DNA from: Mucilaginibacter paludis DSM 18603 | GTDB taxonomy: Bacteria; Bacteroidota; Bacteroidia; Sphingobacteriales; Sphingobacteriaceae | Reading direction: 5' to 3' | NCBI RefSeq assembly: GCF_000166195.2 | Contig: NZ_CM001403.1 | Span: 5,846,432-5,910,431 of the forward strand | Length of the DNA: 64,000 nucleotides | Shown: piece by piece, positions 34,924 to 44,700 of the stretch | How the letters are laid out: each line of letters opens with the position of its first letter | How positions within the stretch are numbered: position 1 is the first letter of the stretch | Program-made: the position numbers and the translations under genes | Notes under the pieces: generated by a model | Seen by the model: the letters and a program-made list of their open reading frames with translations, nothing else | Database searches by the model: none | What the model was told of the DNA's origin: nothing

Positions 34924-35676
34924 TTACAGTTCAACAGCAGGTATTGAGCTGTGGATGTTGTCGTCATCAATAGGATAAATCACGGAACGACCACCTGAGC
35001 CCACCTGTTCAAAAATGAAAAAATCATTTCCCGAGTTGAACGTAATAAACTGCCCTGTTGCCCGGTCCTTTATTTTGCCTAAATAAAAAATAGGAGAACT
35101 GTTATCCGAGGGTTGAGCCCAGGGTAAGGTAATGACCACCGGATACAATTTAACATTTTGAAAATCCGGTATCACAAGGCCTTGTTGTACAAATTCGCCG
35201 GTATTGGAATCATAGTAATACAAATAAAAATCATACGCCGGATAGGTTTTGTTGAAGTTTGAAAGGCCGTTTAGTAGCTGTAAAGCAATACTATCCTGTG
35301 AGACCGGCTTGCTGTTGACCCAGCCTGTAATACCTAAAGTTTTGTCATAAGCTACCCTGAAACTTCTCAACTCTCCTTTTTTTAAATTTAAAACGGTATC
35401 AGCAACCAGTTCCCCAGTGCCTTTGACATATACGGACATCAGCACATTGGTGCCAATCTCAACACTAACACCAGATATGCCATTTACCCCCAGGGGCGCA
35501 TCGCCAATGGGCTTATTTTGATAGCGTACTTCCAGTTTGGGTGTGCCGGGCAAATTAGCTACAAATACCTGCACCTTTGCATAATACGTTTTTGTAGCTA
35601 ATTCATCCTTCTTAGTACATGCGCTAAACAATACCGGTACGGCAAACAGGGCTATTAATATTTTAATGCTTTTCAT
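34924..35676 (-). CDS. Uncharacterised lipoprotein, cassette B
   Basis: This is a 250-aa lipoprotein with signal peptide and lipobox L-F-S-A-C (Cys 20). The N-terminal half aligns with cassette A's protein (AKVQVFVANLPGTPKLEVRY, then Q-N-K-P-I-G-D-A-P-L), the middle has GWVNSKPVSQDSIALQLLNG, and the C-terminal half has KDRATGQFITFNSGNDFFIF. The start codon lies 10 bp after the stop of receptor B, implying coupled translation and a fixed receptor-lipoprotein pair. Not related to SusD by any visible motif (no TPR pattern). Likely faces the ligand on the outer membrane; function unproven. Confidence 0.82.
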   Translation of the reverse strand: MKSIKILIALFAVPVLFSACTKKDELATKTYYAKVQVFVANLPGTPKLEVRYQNKPIGDAPLGVNGISGVSVEIGTNVLMSVYVKGTGELVADTVLNLKKGELRSFRVAYDKTLGITGWVNSKPVSQDSIALQLLNGLSNFNKTYPAYDFYLYYYDSNTGEFVQQGLVIPDFQNVKLYPVVITLPWAQPSDNSSPIFYLGKIKDRATGQFITFNSGNDFFIFEQVGSGGRSVIYPIDDDNIHSSIPAVEL

Positions 35677-35686
35677 AATTGTGTTT

Positions 35687-38600
35687 TTAAAAATTATAGT
35701 TAAAACTTAAGCTATAAGTACGCCCAGGCGAAGCCTGGTAATTGATAAAGTCTCCCTTCTCATACAAAAGTGTACTGGCCAGGTCCCCCTGCCGTTTTTG
35801 ATAAACCCGGTTTGATTTATTGAGGAGATTGCTCAAGTTCACTTTAACCTGCCCCTTATTCTTCAGCACGTTTACCGCTATCTGTCCGTCGAGAGAGGGT
35901 AGCGGGGTTTCGAATAGAGATTCTTTGTAAACCTCTGATGCACGGAAAACCCGGTTGGTGACATAGTTATAGCTCAGGCTGAGGGAAACCGGTTTGCTGT
36001 CGTAATAAATACCGGCATTGTAGGTATAATTACTTGCACCGGCCTGCGGCCTGTCTACTTCTGGCAGCGCTACATCAACAACCGTTATTTTTCCTTCACG
36101 GCCGGGAAAGTTGGCGTTATAAACTACCTTCATCGGTGTTACTTTGGCAAACAAGCGTGTAAAATTGCCATACAAGGTGAGGTTACGTAATACAGGCAGT
36201 CCGGTAAAAGCAAACGACTTGCGGGCCTCCAGTTCGATACCTCTATTTTTTGCGGAGAGATCGTTCCGGAGTTCATAAGTACGGTTGCCCAGGTCATAAA
36301 TCTCCATGGGGTGCAACAGCTTTTTATAGAACAGGGATACGGAAAGTATATCGCCTGCGTTAGGGTACCATTCATAACGGAAATCCAGGTTGTCGATCTT
36401 GGTGGACCGGATCGGTGACTGGCTTTGGTAGATGCCGCCTAATTCGAAATCGTATTCCTGGAAAAAAGAAAGTTCCCGCAGGTCGGGGCGGATAATGCTT
36501 TTAGCATAAGCCAAACGCAGGTTCATTTTTGTTGTTAAACTATAAGTAAGCGCCGCCGATGGGAAAAGGTTAAACTTAGGTTCCTTTCCGTACAGATCAC
36601 TGTAATCCGTCACGTCACTATTCTTCTCAATCTGGGTTTTAACAAACCGGTCCAGTACGGTATTCACGCTGTTCAGATCATAATATTCCCCACGCAGGCC
36701 ACCGGTAAGGCGGAATTTACCTCCGATCTTACTGTCCAGCATTACGTAACCGGCCTGAAGTGCGGCCTTGTGCTGGTAATCATCCCCAAAACGATTGATC
36801 TCTATAGTGCCGCCGGGGTGAAGATTTTGATCAAATACCTCGCTTAGTGGTTGTGGATCGGAAGTGTTATAATTGGATCCCGTGTTCACTACCCAAAACA
36901 GGCGGTCTTTACTCCAGCCCGCATAACCTGTTTTAAGCGTATTGTTTAAGGGAATTTTTAAAACATCGAATTTAACCGGCACAGTCAGGTCAAGGTTCCA
37001 GCCCAGGTTCTTTTCAAATGACCGGCTCCAGGAACGCAGCACGCCTTTGTCCAGGTTGCTTCGCGGACCGGTAATGCTAAAATCCGAATCGGGCACATCC
37101 GGGCCGTCCGTCTCGCTGCCGGTGTAGTGCGCGTCCAGTTGGTGGTTGTCGGGCTTTTGGCGGTCAATCACCGCGTAGCTGAGCAGCCAGTCCAGTTTGA
37201 TCCCCTTTTTACCGAAAGAATTTTGTCCTTTCAACTGGTTCTGCCAGAGATCGGTTTGCGTGGTCTGATCGAGATAACCAACCGACTGCCCATAATCTTC
37301 TTTCACGCCGGTGCCCAATAACAATTGCTGATCAAAGGTGCGCAGGTAAATGCTTTGCAGGCTGGCCTTAAATTGCCGACCGGTATAACCGGCACCTACT
37401 ATCCCGCCGATATTGGTGGTAAAACCGTAGCGCTTGCCGGTAAAACCATACAATTCATCCTGCTTATCACTTCCCGAATAGCCATTGCGCCCGGAAAGCA
37501 CATCCGATATCTGCCAGGTATTGCGGTAGCTGGCCGAGGCGATGAAACCGATCTGGTCATTATTTTTCAGGTTGATGACGCGGGCCAGCGAGGCCTGAAA
37601 ATTGGGCGATACCGATGGCGTATAATTGTACAGTTTCCAATTGTTAGAAAACAGCTTGGGGTCTGAATTATTGGCCGCGTAATAGGCCCTGATATCAGCG
37701 CTGCTTTTCCAGTCGGTTTTCCCAAATAAAGTACGATCGCCGGTTGCCGATCCGAAATAGCTGCGTGTACCAATATACTGCCCCCTGAAGTTTTTGCCCG
37801 TGGTTTTATCATTGTAACTCTCTCCAAACGTAATATTGAAGGAGTTTTCGGTCGGGATGCTCTTGGTATTGACCTCGATCAGCCCGCCGCCGAACTCGGC
37901 GCTTTTATCCGGGTTAATGGTTTTGTAGATGGTAACGTTGTCCACCATGTTGGCGGGGATGATATCAAAAGAAAACTGTTTGCGGTTCAGTTCTGTGCTG
38001 GGCATCACCTGCCCGTTCATCATAGTGCCGTTGTATCGTTCGCCCAGGCCCCGTACCACCACATATTTGTTTTCCAGCACGCTCACACCGCTGATGCGTT
38101 TGAGCGTTTCGCCGATGTTTTTATCGGGCGTACGGGCGATCTGCTCGGCGCTGATGCCGTCGGTGATGGCCGTATTGTTCTTTTGTTTGGCATAAAGTCC
38201 TTCCACTGATGATTTCTTATAGTCGCCGGTGATCACTACCGTGTTCAACTCATTGTTTGCCGGAGTCATGGCGATATCCAGAGGGGTGTTTTTACCCTCC
38301 GTTACCAGGATGCCCGTGATGCGTTTGGTCTGGTAAGAAATATAACTGACTTCGAGCGAATAAGTTCCCGAAGGCAGGTTGAGCTGATAGGTGCCATCCA
38401 CATTGGACTGGATGCCTTGCCCGCTTTCCATCACTTTAATAGTAGCCCCGGGCAGTACCGCGCCTTTTTCGTCCAGCACTTTGCCGCTGATCTTGCCCGG
38501 TGCAGCCCTTTTATTGATATAAATATTCTCGCCGTCCTGCCGGAATTCGATATTTGTGTTTTTGAAAAGCGATTCCAGCACAGCTTGCAGGGATTGATTT

Positions 38601-38869
38601 TCTCCTGCGATGCTGACTGTTTTTTTTGCACCTATCGCGTGTACATTATACATCAGGTTAAAGCCTGATTGTTGCTGCAGGTCCTGCAATACCTTGTCGA
38701 GGCTTGCTGATTTGACGTTAATGGAGATTTTGACGTTATTGATGTTTTGCGCTTTACTGTTATTCGCCCACAACGTACCGCTCATGATAACGATGGCCGT
38801 GAAAGTGATAAAGGAAAGTTTCATTAGCTTAAATAAATTAAATAGTATCCCATTTAATGTTTTTTTCAT
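35687..38869 (-). CDS. STN-domain TonB-dependent receptor, cassette B
   Basis: This 1,060-aa outer-membrane receptor/transducer has a signal peptide ending at about residue 41 (NNSKAQ). Its STN domain lies at about 46-122 (ISINVKSASLDKVLQDLQQQ ... FRQDGENIYIN). A carboxypeptidase-regulatory-like domain at about 127-205 (GKISGKVLDEKGAVLPGATI), a plug (ISAEQIARTPDKNIGETLKR, RGLGERYNGTMMNGQVMPST, the D-K-S-A-E-F-G-G-G-L loop) and the barrel (last strand YSLSFNYNF) follow. From the second domain onward it is nearly identical to receptor C at DNA level in places, but its STN domain is unrelated in detail. It should signal through the FecR encoded 157 bp upstream. Ligand unknown. Confidence 0.93.
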   Translation of the reverse strand: MKKTLNGILFNLFKLMKLSFITFTAIVIMSGTLWANNSKAQNINNVKISINVKSASLDKVLQDLQQQSGFNLMYNVHAIGAKKTVSIAGENQSLQAVLESLFKNTNIEFRQDGENIYINKRAAPGKISGKVLDEKGAVLPGATIKVMESGQGIQSNVDGTYQLNLPSGTYSLEVSYISYQTKRITGILVTEGKNTPLDIAMTPANNELNTVVITGDYKKSSVEGLYAKQKNNTAITDGISAEQIARTPDKNIGETLKRISGVSVLENKYVVVRGLGERYNGTMMNGQVMPSTELNRKQFSFDIIPANMVDNVTIYKTINPDKSAEFGGGLIEVNTKSIPTENSFNITFGESYNDKTTGKNFRGQYIGTRSYFGSATGDRTLFGKTDWKSSADIRAYYAANNSDPKLFSNNWKLYNYTPSVSPNFQASLARVINLKNNDQIGFIASASYRNTWQISDVLSGRNGYSGSDKQDELYGFTGKRYGFTTNIGGIVGAGYTGRQFKASLQSIYLRTFDQQLLLGTGVKEDYGQSVGYLDQTTQTDLWQNQLKGQNSFGKKGIKLDWLLSYAVIDRQKPDNHQLDAHYTGSETDGPDVPDSDFSITGPRSNLDKGVLRSWSRSFEKNLGWNLDLTVPVKFDVLKIPLNNTLKTGYAGWSKDRLFWVVNTGSNYNTSDPQPLSEVFDQNLHPGGTIEINRFGDDYQHKAALQAGYVMLDSKIGGKFRLTGGLRGEYYDLNSVNTVLDRFVKTQIEKNSDVTDYSDLYGKEPKFNLFPSAALTYSLTTKMNLRLAYAKSIIRPDLRELSFFQEYDFELGGIYQSQSPIRSTKIDNLDFRYEWYPNAGDILSVSLFYKKLLHPMEIYDLGNRTYELRNDLSAKNRGIELEARKSFAFTGLPVLRNLTLYGNFTRLFAKVTPMKVVYNANFPGREGKITVVDVALPEVDRPQAGASNYTYNAGIYYDSKPVSLSLSYNYVTNRVFRASEVYKESLFETPLPSLDGQIAVNVLKNKGQVKVNLSNLLNKSNRVYQKRQGDLASTLLYEKGDFINYQASPGRTYSLSFNYNF

Positions 38870-38920
38870 TACTTTGATTTGTTTTTAATAAGTATTAAGA
38901 CCCTTGTTGAAGACATTGAG

Positions 38921-38952
38921 CCGGGGTTGCTGTCAACAATTCCCGGTTTTTC
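38921..38952 (+). other. Hairpin upstream of receptor B
   Basis: CCGGG (38921-38925) pairs with CCCGG (38942-38946) and GTTG with CAAC inside it; five T or more follow on the + strand. The position, in the FecR-receptor gap about 50 bp before the receptor start, matches the unrelated-sequence hairpins of cassettes A and C. Confidence 0.4.
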
Positions 38953-39026
38953 TGTTCTTATAAATTGAATAGTATTTAGTTCATGCTGCTCTCCTTATCT
39001 TTTGATGTGTATATTTATATTTATAT

Positions 39027-40016
39027 TTAATTGCACGGTGGGTTATCGATCCACAATGTTTTACCCTTCATCCTGTATTTAAAATCATTGATCTGTTGCA
39101 GCGAGCGCAGCACCTCGCCGATGGGTTTGTTTTTGAATCTGGCCGTGAACAGGCAGTTTTCGCCCGCCGGGCGTTTGAGGATCACGGTGAGCCCGTACCA
39201 GTTTTCCAGTTTTCTTTTGATCTCCCGGAAACCGGCATCCCTGAATAACAAGATATTATCCTTCCAGGCATTTTGCTGTAGCATCCCTGTAGCGCGCGTT
39301 TCATATTTTCCGGTAAGCGTATTTAACACCAGGCCCTGGTCGGGGCTTAACAGGGCCAGTACCTGCCGCTGCTTCCTGTTGATTTGCATAACCGATACCC
39401 TGCCTGTATTTACAGATACGGCGAATTGGTGGTCGTCTGGGTCATTGCTGATGTTGAAGGAGGTGCCCAATACCCGGGTATCAAGATTGCCGGAATGGAC
39501 AATGAAGGGCTGCTGTGCCTTATGCCTAACCTCAAAGAAAGCTTCCCCCGAATCCAGGTAAACCTCGCGGGTTTGGGCGTTAAATGCTGCAGGATACCTG
39601 AACCGGGTGGCACTGTTCAGCCAGATCTTTGAGCGGTCGGGCATGGTCAGTAAAACGCGTTCACCTTTTCGGGTTTGGTAAATGCGGTAGGCTGAAGTTT
39701 GTTGGACGGGCGGCGATGAACTGAAATAACGGTAGACAAATACCCCTGTGGTTAAGATCGCCAGTACGGCTGCAATACGTAGGATGGGGCTGATCATGGT
39801 ATAGAGCACAGCCTTCGTTTGGCGGACCGGCTGGGCTGCCTTTGGCTTTATGCGGTGCAACAGTTCGCCCGCTATCCTGATACGCTGATCGGGCGTTAAG
39901 TCTACGGTGTTCTTTTCGGTTTGTTCAAACCAGCGATCAATGGCCGAACGTTCGATGGGCGAAGCCTCGCCTGACAGGTATTTGCTAAATAATTTTTCGA
40001 GTTGTTTGATGTCCAT
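39027..40016 (-). CDS. FecR-family anti-sigma factor, cassette B
   Basis: This 329-aa anti-sigma factor has an N-terminal domain (QLEKLFSKYLSGEASPIERS, W-F-E-Q). A membrane helix lies near 75-95 (ISPILRIAAVLAILTTGVFV). The FecR domain contains TMPDRSKIWLNSATRFRYPA, LDSGEAFFEVRHKAQQPFIV and TRVLGTSFNIS, and a C-terminal DUF4974-type domain (FRDAGFREIKRKLENWYGLT) is rich in basic residues. 109 bp after the sigma gene, 157 bp before the receptor. It is clearly diverged from the FecR proteins of A and C, as is the STN domain it must contact. Confidence 0.92.
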   Translation of the reverse strand: MDIKQLEKLFSKYLSGEASPIERSAIDRWFEQTEKNTVDLTPDQRIRIAGELLHRIKPKAAQPVRQTKAVLYTMISPILRIAAVLAILTTGVFVYRYFSSSPPVQQTSAYRIYQTRKGERVLLTMPDRSKIWLNSATRFRYPAAFNAQTREVYLDSGEAFFEVRHKAQQPFIVHSGNLDTRVLGTSFNISNDPDDHQFAVSVNTGRVSVMQINRKQRQVLALLSPDQGLVLNTLTGKYETRATGMLQQNAWKDNILLFRDAGFREIKRKLENWYGLTVILKRPAGENCLFTARFKNKPIGEVLRSLQQINDFKYRMKGKTLWIDNPPCN

Positions 40017-40125
40017 GTGATGCCCCTATATACACATGCGTACTCAAAGGGCAAATCGTACTATCTTATACCTGTTACTAAATTGTTAAATAATTAACAA
40101 CGGCATAGTGCTTACCGTATCGAGA

Positions 40126-40701
40126 TTACAGGCGGGATAATAAAATGAGGATGAACGCTTCTTTCAAACCTGCGCGGAGTTTCTTTAAAGCGGCGCTTAA
40201 CTGGTTTTTAACGGTCTGCTCCGACAGGTTCAGGCGAAGGGCTATTTCTTTGATACTCAGATTTTCTTCTTTGCTTAGCTGGTAAATTTCCTTTAAACGG
40301 GCTGGTAGCGCCGAAATCTCCCGGTCAATGGCCAACATCAGTTCATTTTGTTCCAATGGGTCAAGCGTGGCAATGAATTCGGGCAGCACCACGTTGGTAT
40401 AGTGGAGTAATTTTTCTTCCTGTTTACTGGCGCTGGCAATCTTGCGTAGCACTTCGTATCGCACGGCGCTGAATAAATAGGCTTCCAGCGTGCCGGTCAG
40501 CTCCAGGGCTGCTGCGCGCTGCCAGTAGCCGATGAATACATCCTGAACCGCATCTTTTGCCTCGTCTTCATCCTTTAAGCGCTTCAAAGCAAAAACATAC
40601 AAATGCTCCCAATAGCGTTTAAAAACCTCATCAAAGGCACCTGCATGGTTCATCCTGACCTTTTCGACTAATGCGGTATCTGCTAATGCTTTTAAATCCA
40701 T
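40126..40701 (-). CDS. ECF sigma factor, cassette B
   Basis: This 191-aa ECF sigma factor has region 2 (HAGAFDEVFKRYWEHLYVFA ... EDEAKDAVQDVFIGYWQRAA) and region 4 (RLKEIYQLSKEENLSIKEIA followed by LRLNLSEQTVKNQLSAA). The C-terminus ends in a short hydrophobic run (EAFILILLSRL). It is the first gene of cassette B, about 67 bp downstream of the tiny ORF at 40768-40905. Confidence 0.92.
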   Translation of the reverse strand: MDLKALADTALVEKVRMNHAGAFDEVFKRYWEHLYVFALKRLKDEDEAKDAVQDVFIGYWQRAAALELTGTLEAYLFSAVRYEVLRKIASASKQEEKLLHYTNVVLPEFIATLDPLEQNELMLAIDREISALPARLKEIYQLSKEENLSIKEIALRLNLSEQTVKNQLSAALKKLRAGLKEAFILILLSRL

Positions 40702-40767
40702 GCCTTGAAAGGCAAAGATAAGGGTAATTTATTACCGGGATATTAAATTGTTTTTTCAGCGTGGAGA

Positions 40768-40905
40768 TCAGCCGGAAAGGAAGTTCAATGCCCGGAAAAT
40801 GAGCAGCCAGCATACGGAGCCCGTCAATGCGACGAGAAGCCCCGAAATCAGCAAGTTGGGGTTATGGTTGTGCTGTTGGTGATTTTTTTCGTCAGCTTGG
40901 GTCAT
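40768..40905 (-). CDS. Tiny membrane ORF after cassette C (45 aa)
   Basis: This 45-aa frame, MTQADEKNHQQHNHNPNLLI followed by SGLLVALTGSVCWLLIF and RALNFLSG, has one predicted helix (17-37). Nearly identical DNA encodes the 40-aa ORF at 34638-34760. The reading frame is open upstream to 40959 (MIIKRTGNRAIAYQSNSS...), where an ATG sits 11 bp past the terminator hairpin, giving a possible 63-aa form. No family recognised. It may be the last product of cassette C or a leader peptide for cassette B. Confidence 0.45.
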   Translation of the reverse strand: MTQADEKNHQQHNHNPNLLISGLLVALTGSVCWLLIFRALNFLSG

Positions 40906-40970
40906 GGACGAATTTGACTGATAAGCAATTGCCCGGTTGCCTGTGCGTTTGATGATCATGTTTTAACAAA

Positions 40971-40999
40971 AAAGGCAGGCTTTTCAGGGCGCTGCCTTT
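40971..40999. terminator. Terminator after the cassette C lipoprotein (repeat copy 3)
   Basis: AAAGGCAG (40971-40978) / CTGCCTTT (40992-40999) with the same loop as the other two copies, followed on the minus strand by TTTTGTT. It lies about 25 bp after the lipoprotein stop. Confidence 0.8.
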
Positions 41000-41023
41000 G
41001 CTCTTTTACCGGATCGGGTCCGT

Positions 41024-41770
41024 TTATAATTGAATGTACCCGTCGCTGTTAATCGCACCAGCGGAACTGGTTAGCGGAACCAGCATGGTACCTCTTTCAA
41101 CTGAAGTTTGCAATGCAAAAAAATCCCTGTTTCTTGGGGGAAATTTGATGAATTCACCGGTAGCGTTATCCTTAAATTTACCGTAATAAGCCTGAGTTTG
41201 CAAATTCGGTTTATCATACCAGTAAGGAAGAATGATCGCCTGGGTCAGTTTTGTTTTTTCGAAGTTATGGATAACGATACCTGTCTCCTTTCTTACCAGT
41301 GTAGCGTAATCCATATAAAAAATATACAAGTCCACAGAAGGATGCGCGGTGTAAAAATCCTCCATTTTGTTGAAAATAAGCAAAGCGATAGAGTCAGGCT
41401 GTACGGGCTTGGTATTCAGCCAGCCGCTCAAACCCAGATCGGGGATATAGACTACCCGGTAGGAGGATATCTCATTTTTTTTTATGGTGATCGTCGTGTC
41501 CGCAATTTTTTGATTGATACCTTTGAGGTATACAGCCAGTTTACCCGATAAGCCAGCCTCCAGCCGAACGCCCGGATTGAGCGGTATATTTCCCAACACC
41601 TGGCCCTGATACCTGACCTCCAATCCGGTTGTATCCGGGATTCTTGCTGCCGTGATCATTAATTTGCCATAAAAGCTCTGATTGGGTTTCTCCTGTTTTT
41701 TAACACAGGCAGTCAGTAACAGTAATAAACCGCCAGCTGTATACAGCGCTTTTTTAATATCGTTTTTCAT
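41024..41770 (-). CDS. Uncharacterised lipoprotein, cassette C
   Basis: This is a 248-aa lipoprotein from ATG 41770 (MKNDIKKALYTAGGLLLLLT), lipobox L-L-T-A-C. It shares the family pattern of cassettes A and B: GKLMITAARIPDTTGLEVRY, then G-Q-V-L-G-N-I-P-L; GWLNTKPVQPDSIALLIFNK; and the divergent K-D-N-A-T-G-E-F-I-K-F ... R-D-F-F-A-L in place of K-D-R-A-T-G-Q-F. It starts 10 bp after the receptor C stop. More diverged than the receptor genes beside it, which suggests that the lipoprotein and STN parts adapt separately from the receptor core. Confidence 0.82.
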   Translation of the reverse strand: MKNDIKKALYTAGGLLLLLTACVKKQEKPNQSFYGKLMITAARIPDTTGLEVRYQGQVLGNIPLNPGVRLEAGLSGKLAVYLKGINQKIADTTITIKKNEISSYRVVYIPDLGLSGWLNTKPVQPDSIALLIFNKMEDFYTAHPSVDLYIFYMDYATLVRKETGIVIHNFEKTKLTQAIILPYWYDKPNLQTQAYYGKFKDNATGEFIKFPPRNRDFFALQTSVERGTMLVPLTSSAGAINSDGYIQL

Positions 41771-41780
41771 GTTGATCAAA

Positions 41781-44700
41781 TTAAAAGTTATAGTTAAAAC
41801 TTAAGCTATAGGTGCGGCCTGGCGTGGCCTGGTAATCAATAAAATCGCCTTTTTCATAAAAAAGAGTGGTGGCCTGGTCGCCCTGCCTTTTTTTATAAAC
41901 CCGGTTAGATTTATTCAGCAGGTTGCCCAGGTTCAGTTTAAACTGTCCCTTGTTTTTTAGCAGGCTAACTGTCGCCTGTCCGTCGAGGGAGGGCAGCGGG
42001 GTTTCAAATAGAGATTCTTTGTAAACCTCTGACGCCCGGAAAACCCGGTTGGTGACGTAATTATAGCTCAGGCTCAGGGAAACTGGTTTGCTGTCGTAAT
42101 AGATACCCGCATTGTAGGTATAATTGCTTGCACCGGCCTGCGGCCTGTCTACTTCTGGCAGCGCTACATCAACAACCGTTATTTTGCCTTCACGGCCCGG
42201 AAAAGCACTGTTGTAAACCACATTCATCGGCGTTACTTTAGCAAAAAGGCGTGTAAAATTGCCATACAAGGTTAGGTTACGTAATACAGGCAGTCCGGTA
42301 AAAGCGAACGACTTGCGGGCCTCCAGTTCGATGCCTTTATTTTTTGCGGAGAGATCGTTCCGGAGTTCATAGGTGCGGTTACCCAGGTCATAGATTTCCA
42401 TCGGGTGCAGCAACTTTTTGTAAAACAGGGAAAAGGACAGGATATCGCCTGCGTTAGGATACCATTCATATCGAAAATCCAGGTTGTCGATCTTAGTGGA
42501 ACGTATCGGCGACTGGCTTTGGTAGATGCCACCTAATTCGAAATCGTATTCCTGGAAAAAAGAAAGTTCCCGCAGGTCGGGGCGGATAATGCTTTTAGCG
42601 TAAGCCAAACGCAGGTTCATCTTTTTTGTTAAACCATAAGTAAGCGCCGCCGATGGAAAAAGGTTAAACTTGGGTTCCTTTCCGTACAGATCACTGTAAT
42701 CCGTCACGTCCTTATTCTTATCGATCTGGTTTTTCACAAATCGGTCCAGTACCGTGTTGACGCTGTTCAGATCATAATACTCTCCGCGCAGGCCGCCGGT
42801 AAGCCGGAATTTACCGCCTATCTTACTGTCCAGCATCACGTAGCCCGCCTGCAGTGCGGCTTTATGCCGGTAATCGTCGCCAAAGCCGCTGATATCGATG
42901 GTGCCGCCGGGGTGAAGGCTTTGGTCGAAAACCTGGCTGAGGGGTTGCGGATCGGAGGCATTATAGTTGGAGCCCGTATTCACTACCCAGAACAGGCGGT
43001 CCTTGCGCCAGCCCGCATAACCGGTTTTAAGGGTATTATTGAACGCCGTTTTTAAGAAGTCGAATTTTACGGGGATACTCAGGTCCAGGTTCCAGCCCAG
43101 GTTCTTTTCAAATGACCGGCTCCAGGAACGCAGCACGCCTTTTTCGAGGTTACTTTGGGGATCGGCAATACTGAAATCGGAAGCGGGTACATCCGGGCTG
43201 TCGGTCGCGCTGCCGATATAGTGGGCATCCATCTGGTGATTATCGGGCTTTTGCCTGTCAATCACCGCGTAGCTTAACAGCCCTTCCAATTTGATACCAT
43301 GGCTTCCAAATTTCTTCTCCGCCCTGAGCTGGTTTTGCCAGAGATCGGTTTGCGTGGTCAGGTCAAAATAGCCAACCGCAGGCCCGTAATCGTATTTCTC
43401 GCCTGTACCTAATAACAATTGCTGATCAAAGGTGCGCAGATAAATGCTTTGCAGGCTGACTTTGAACTGCTGGCCTGTATACCCGGCACCGGCGATGCCG
43501 CCCAGATTCGTAGTGAAACCATATCGCTTACCGGCAAAACCGTACAATTCATCCTGCTTATCATTTCCGGTATAGCCGTTACGTCCGGAAAGCACATCCG
43601 AGATCTGCCAGGTATTACGGTAACTGGCCGAGGCGATAAAACCGATCTGGTCATTGTTCTTCAGGTTGATAACTCTGGCTAAAGAAGCCTGGAAATTGGG
43701 CGATACCGATGGCGTATAATTGTACAGTTTCCAATTGTTAGAAAACAGCTTGGGGTCTGATTTATTGGCCGCATAATAAGCCCGGACATCTGCCGCGCTT
43801 GTCCAGTCTGTCCGCCCAAACAAAGTACGGTCTCCGGTTGCCGATCCGAAATAACTCCGTGTTCCGATATATTGGCCTGTAAAATTTTTGCCGGTGGTTT
43901 TATCATTGTAACTCTCCCCGATCGTGACGCTGAACGAATTTTCCGTGGGGATGCTTTTGGTATTCACTTCGATCAGGCCACCGCCAAACTCGGCGCTTTT
44001 ATCCGGGTTGATGGTTTTGTAGATCGTGACATTGTCAACCATGTTAGCGGGAATAATGTCGAAGGAAAATTGCTTACGGTTCAGTTCGGTGCTGGGCATC
44101 ACCTGCCCGTTCATCATGGTGCCGTTATATCGTTCGCCCAGGCCCCGTACCACCACATATTTGTTTTCCAGCACGCTCACACCGCTGATGCGTTTGAGCG
44201 TTTCGCCGATATTTTTATCGGGAGTGCGGGCGATCTGCTCTGCGCTGATGCCGTCGGTGATGGCCGTATTGTTCTTTTGTTTGGCATAAAGCCCTTCCAC
44301 TGATGATTTCTTATAGTCGCCGGTGATCACTACCGTGTTCAACTCATTGTTTGCCGGAGTCATGGCGATATCCAGAGGGGTGTTTTTACCCTCCGTTACC
44401 AGGATGCCCGTGATGCGTTTGGTCTGGTAGGAAATATAACTGACTTCGAGCGAATAAGTTCCCGAAGGCAGGTTGAGCTGATAGGTGCCATCCACACTGG
44501 ACTGGATGCCTTGCCCGCTTTCCATCACTTTAATAGTAGCCCCGGGCAGTACCGCGCCTTTTTCGTCCAGCACTTTGCCGCTGATCTTGCCCGGCCCGGT
44601 CGGTGGGGGTAATGCGCTGACGGAGATCATCTGGTTGATCCGGGTGAACTTGAGCTGATTGGCCTGCGCGAGTGCTTGCAGTACCTGTTTGAGTGACTGA

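Noticed and set aside
43872..44303. 143-codon + strand frame inside receptor C (and similar ones in A and B)
   Set aside because: Mirror of the conserved plug coding sequence; repeats in the paralogues only because the sense strand is conserved.
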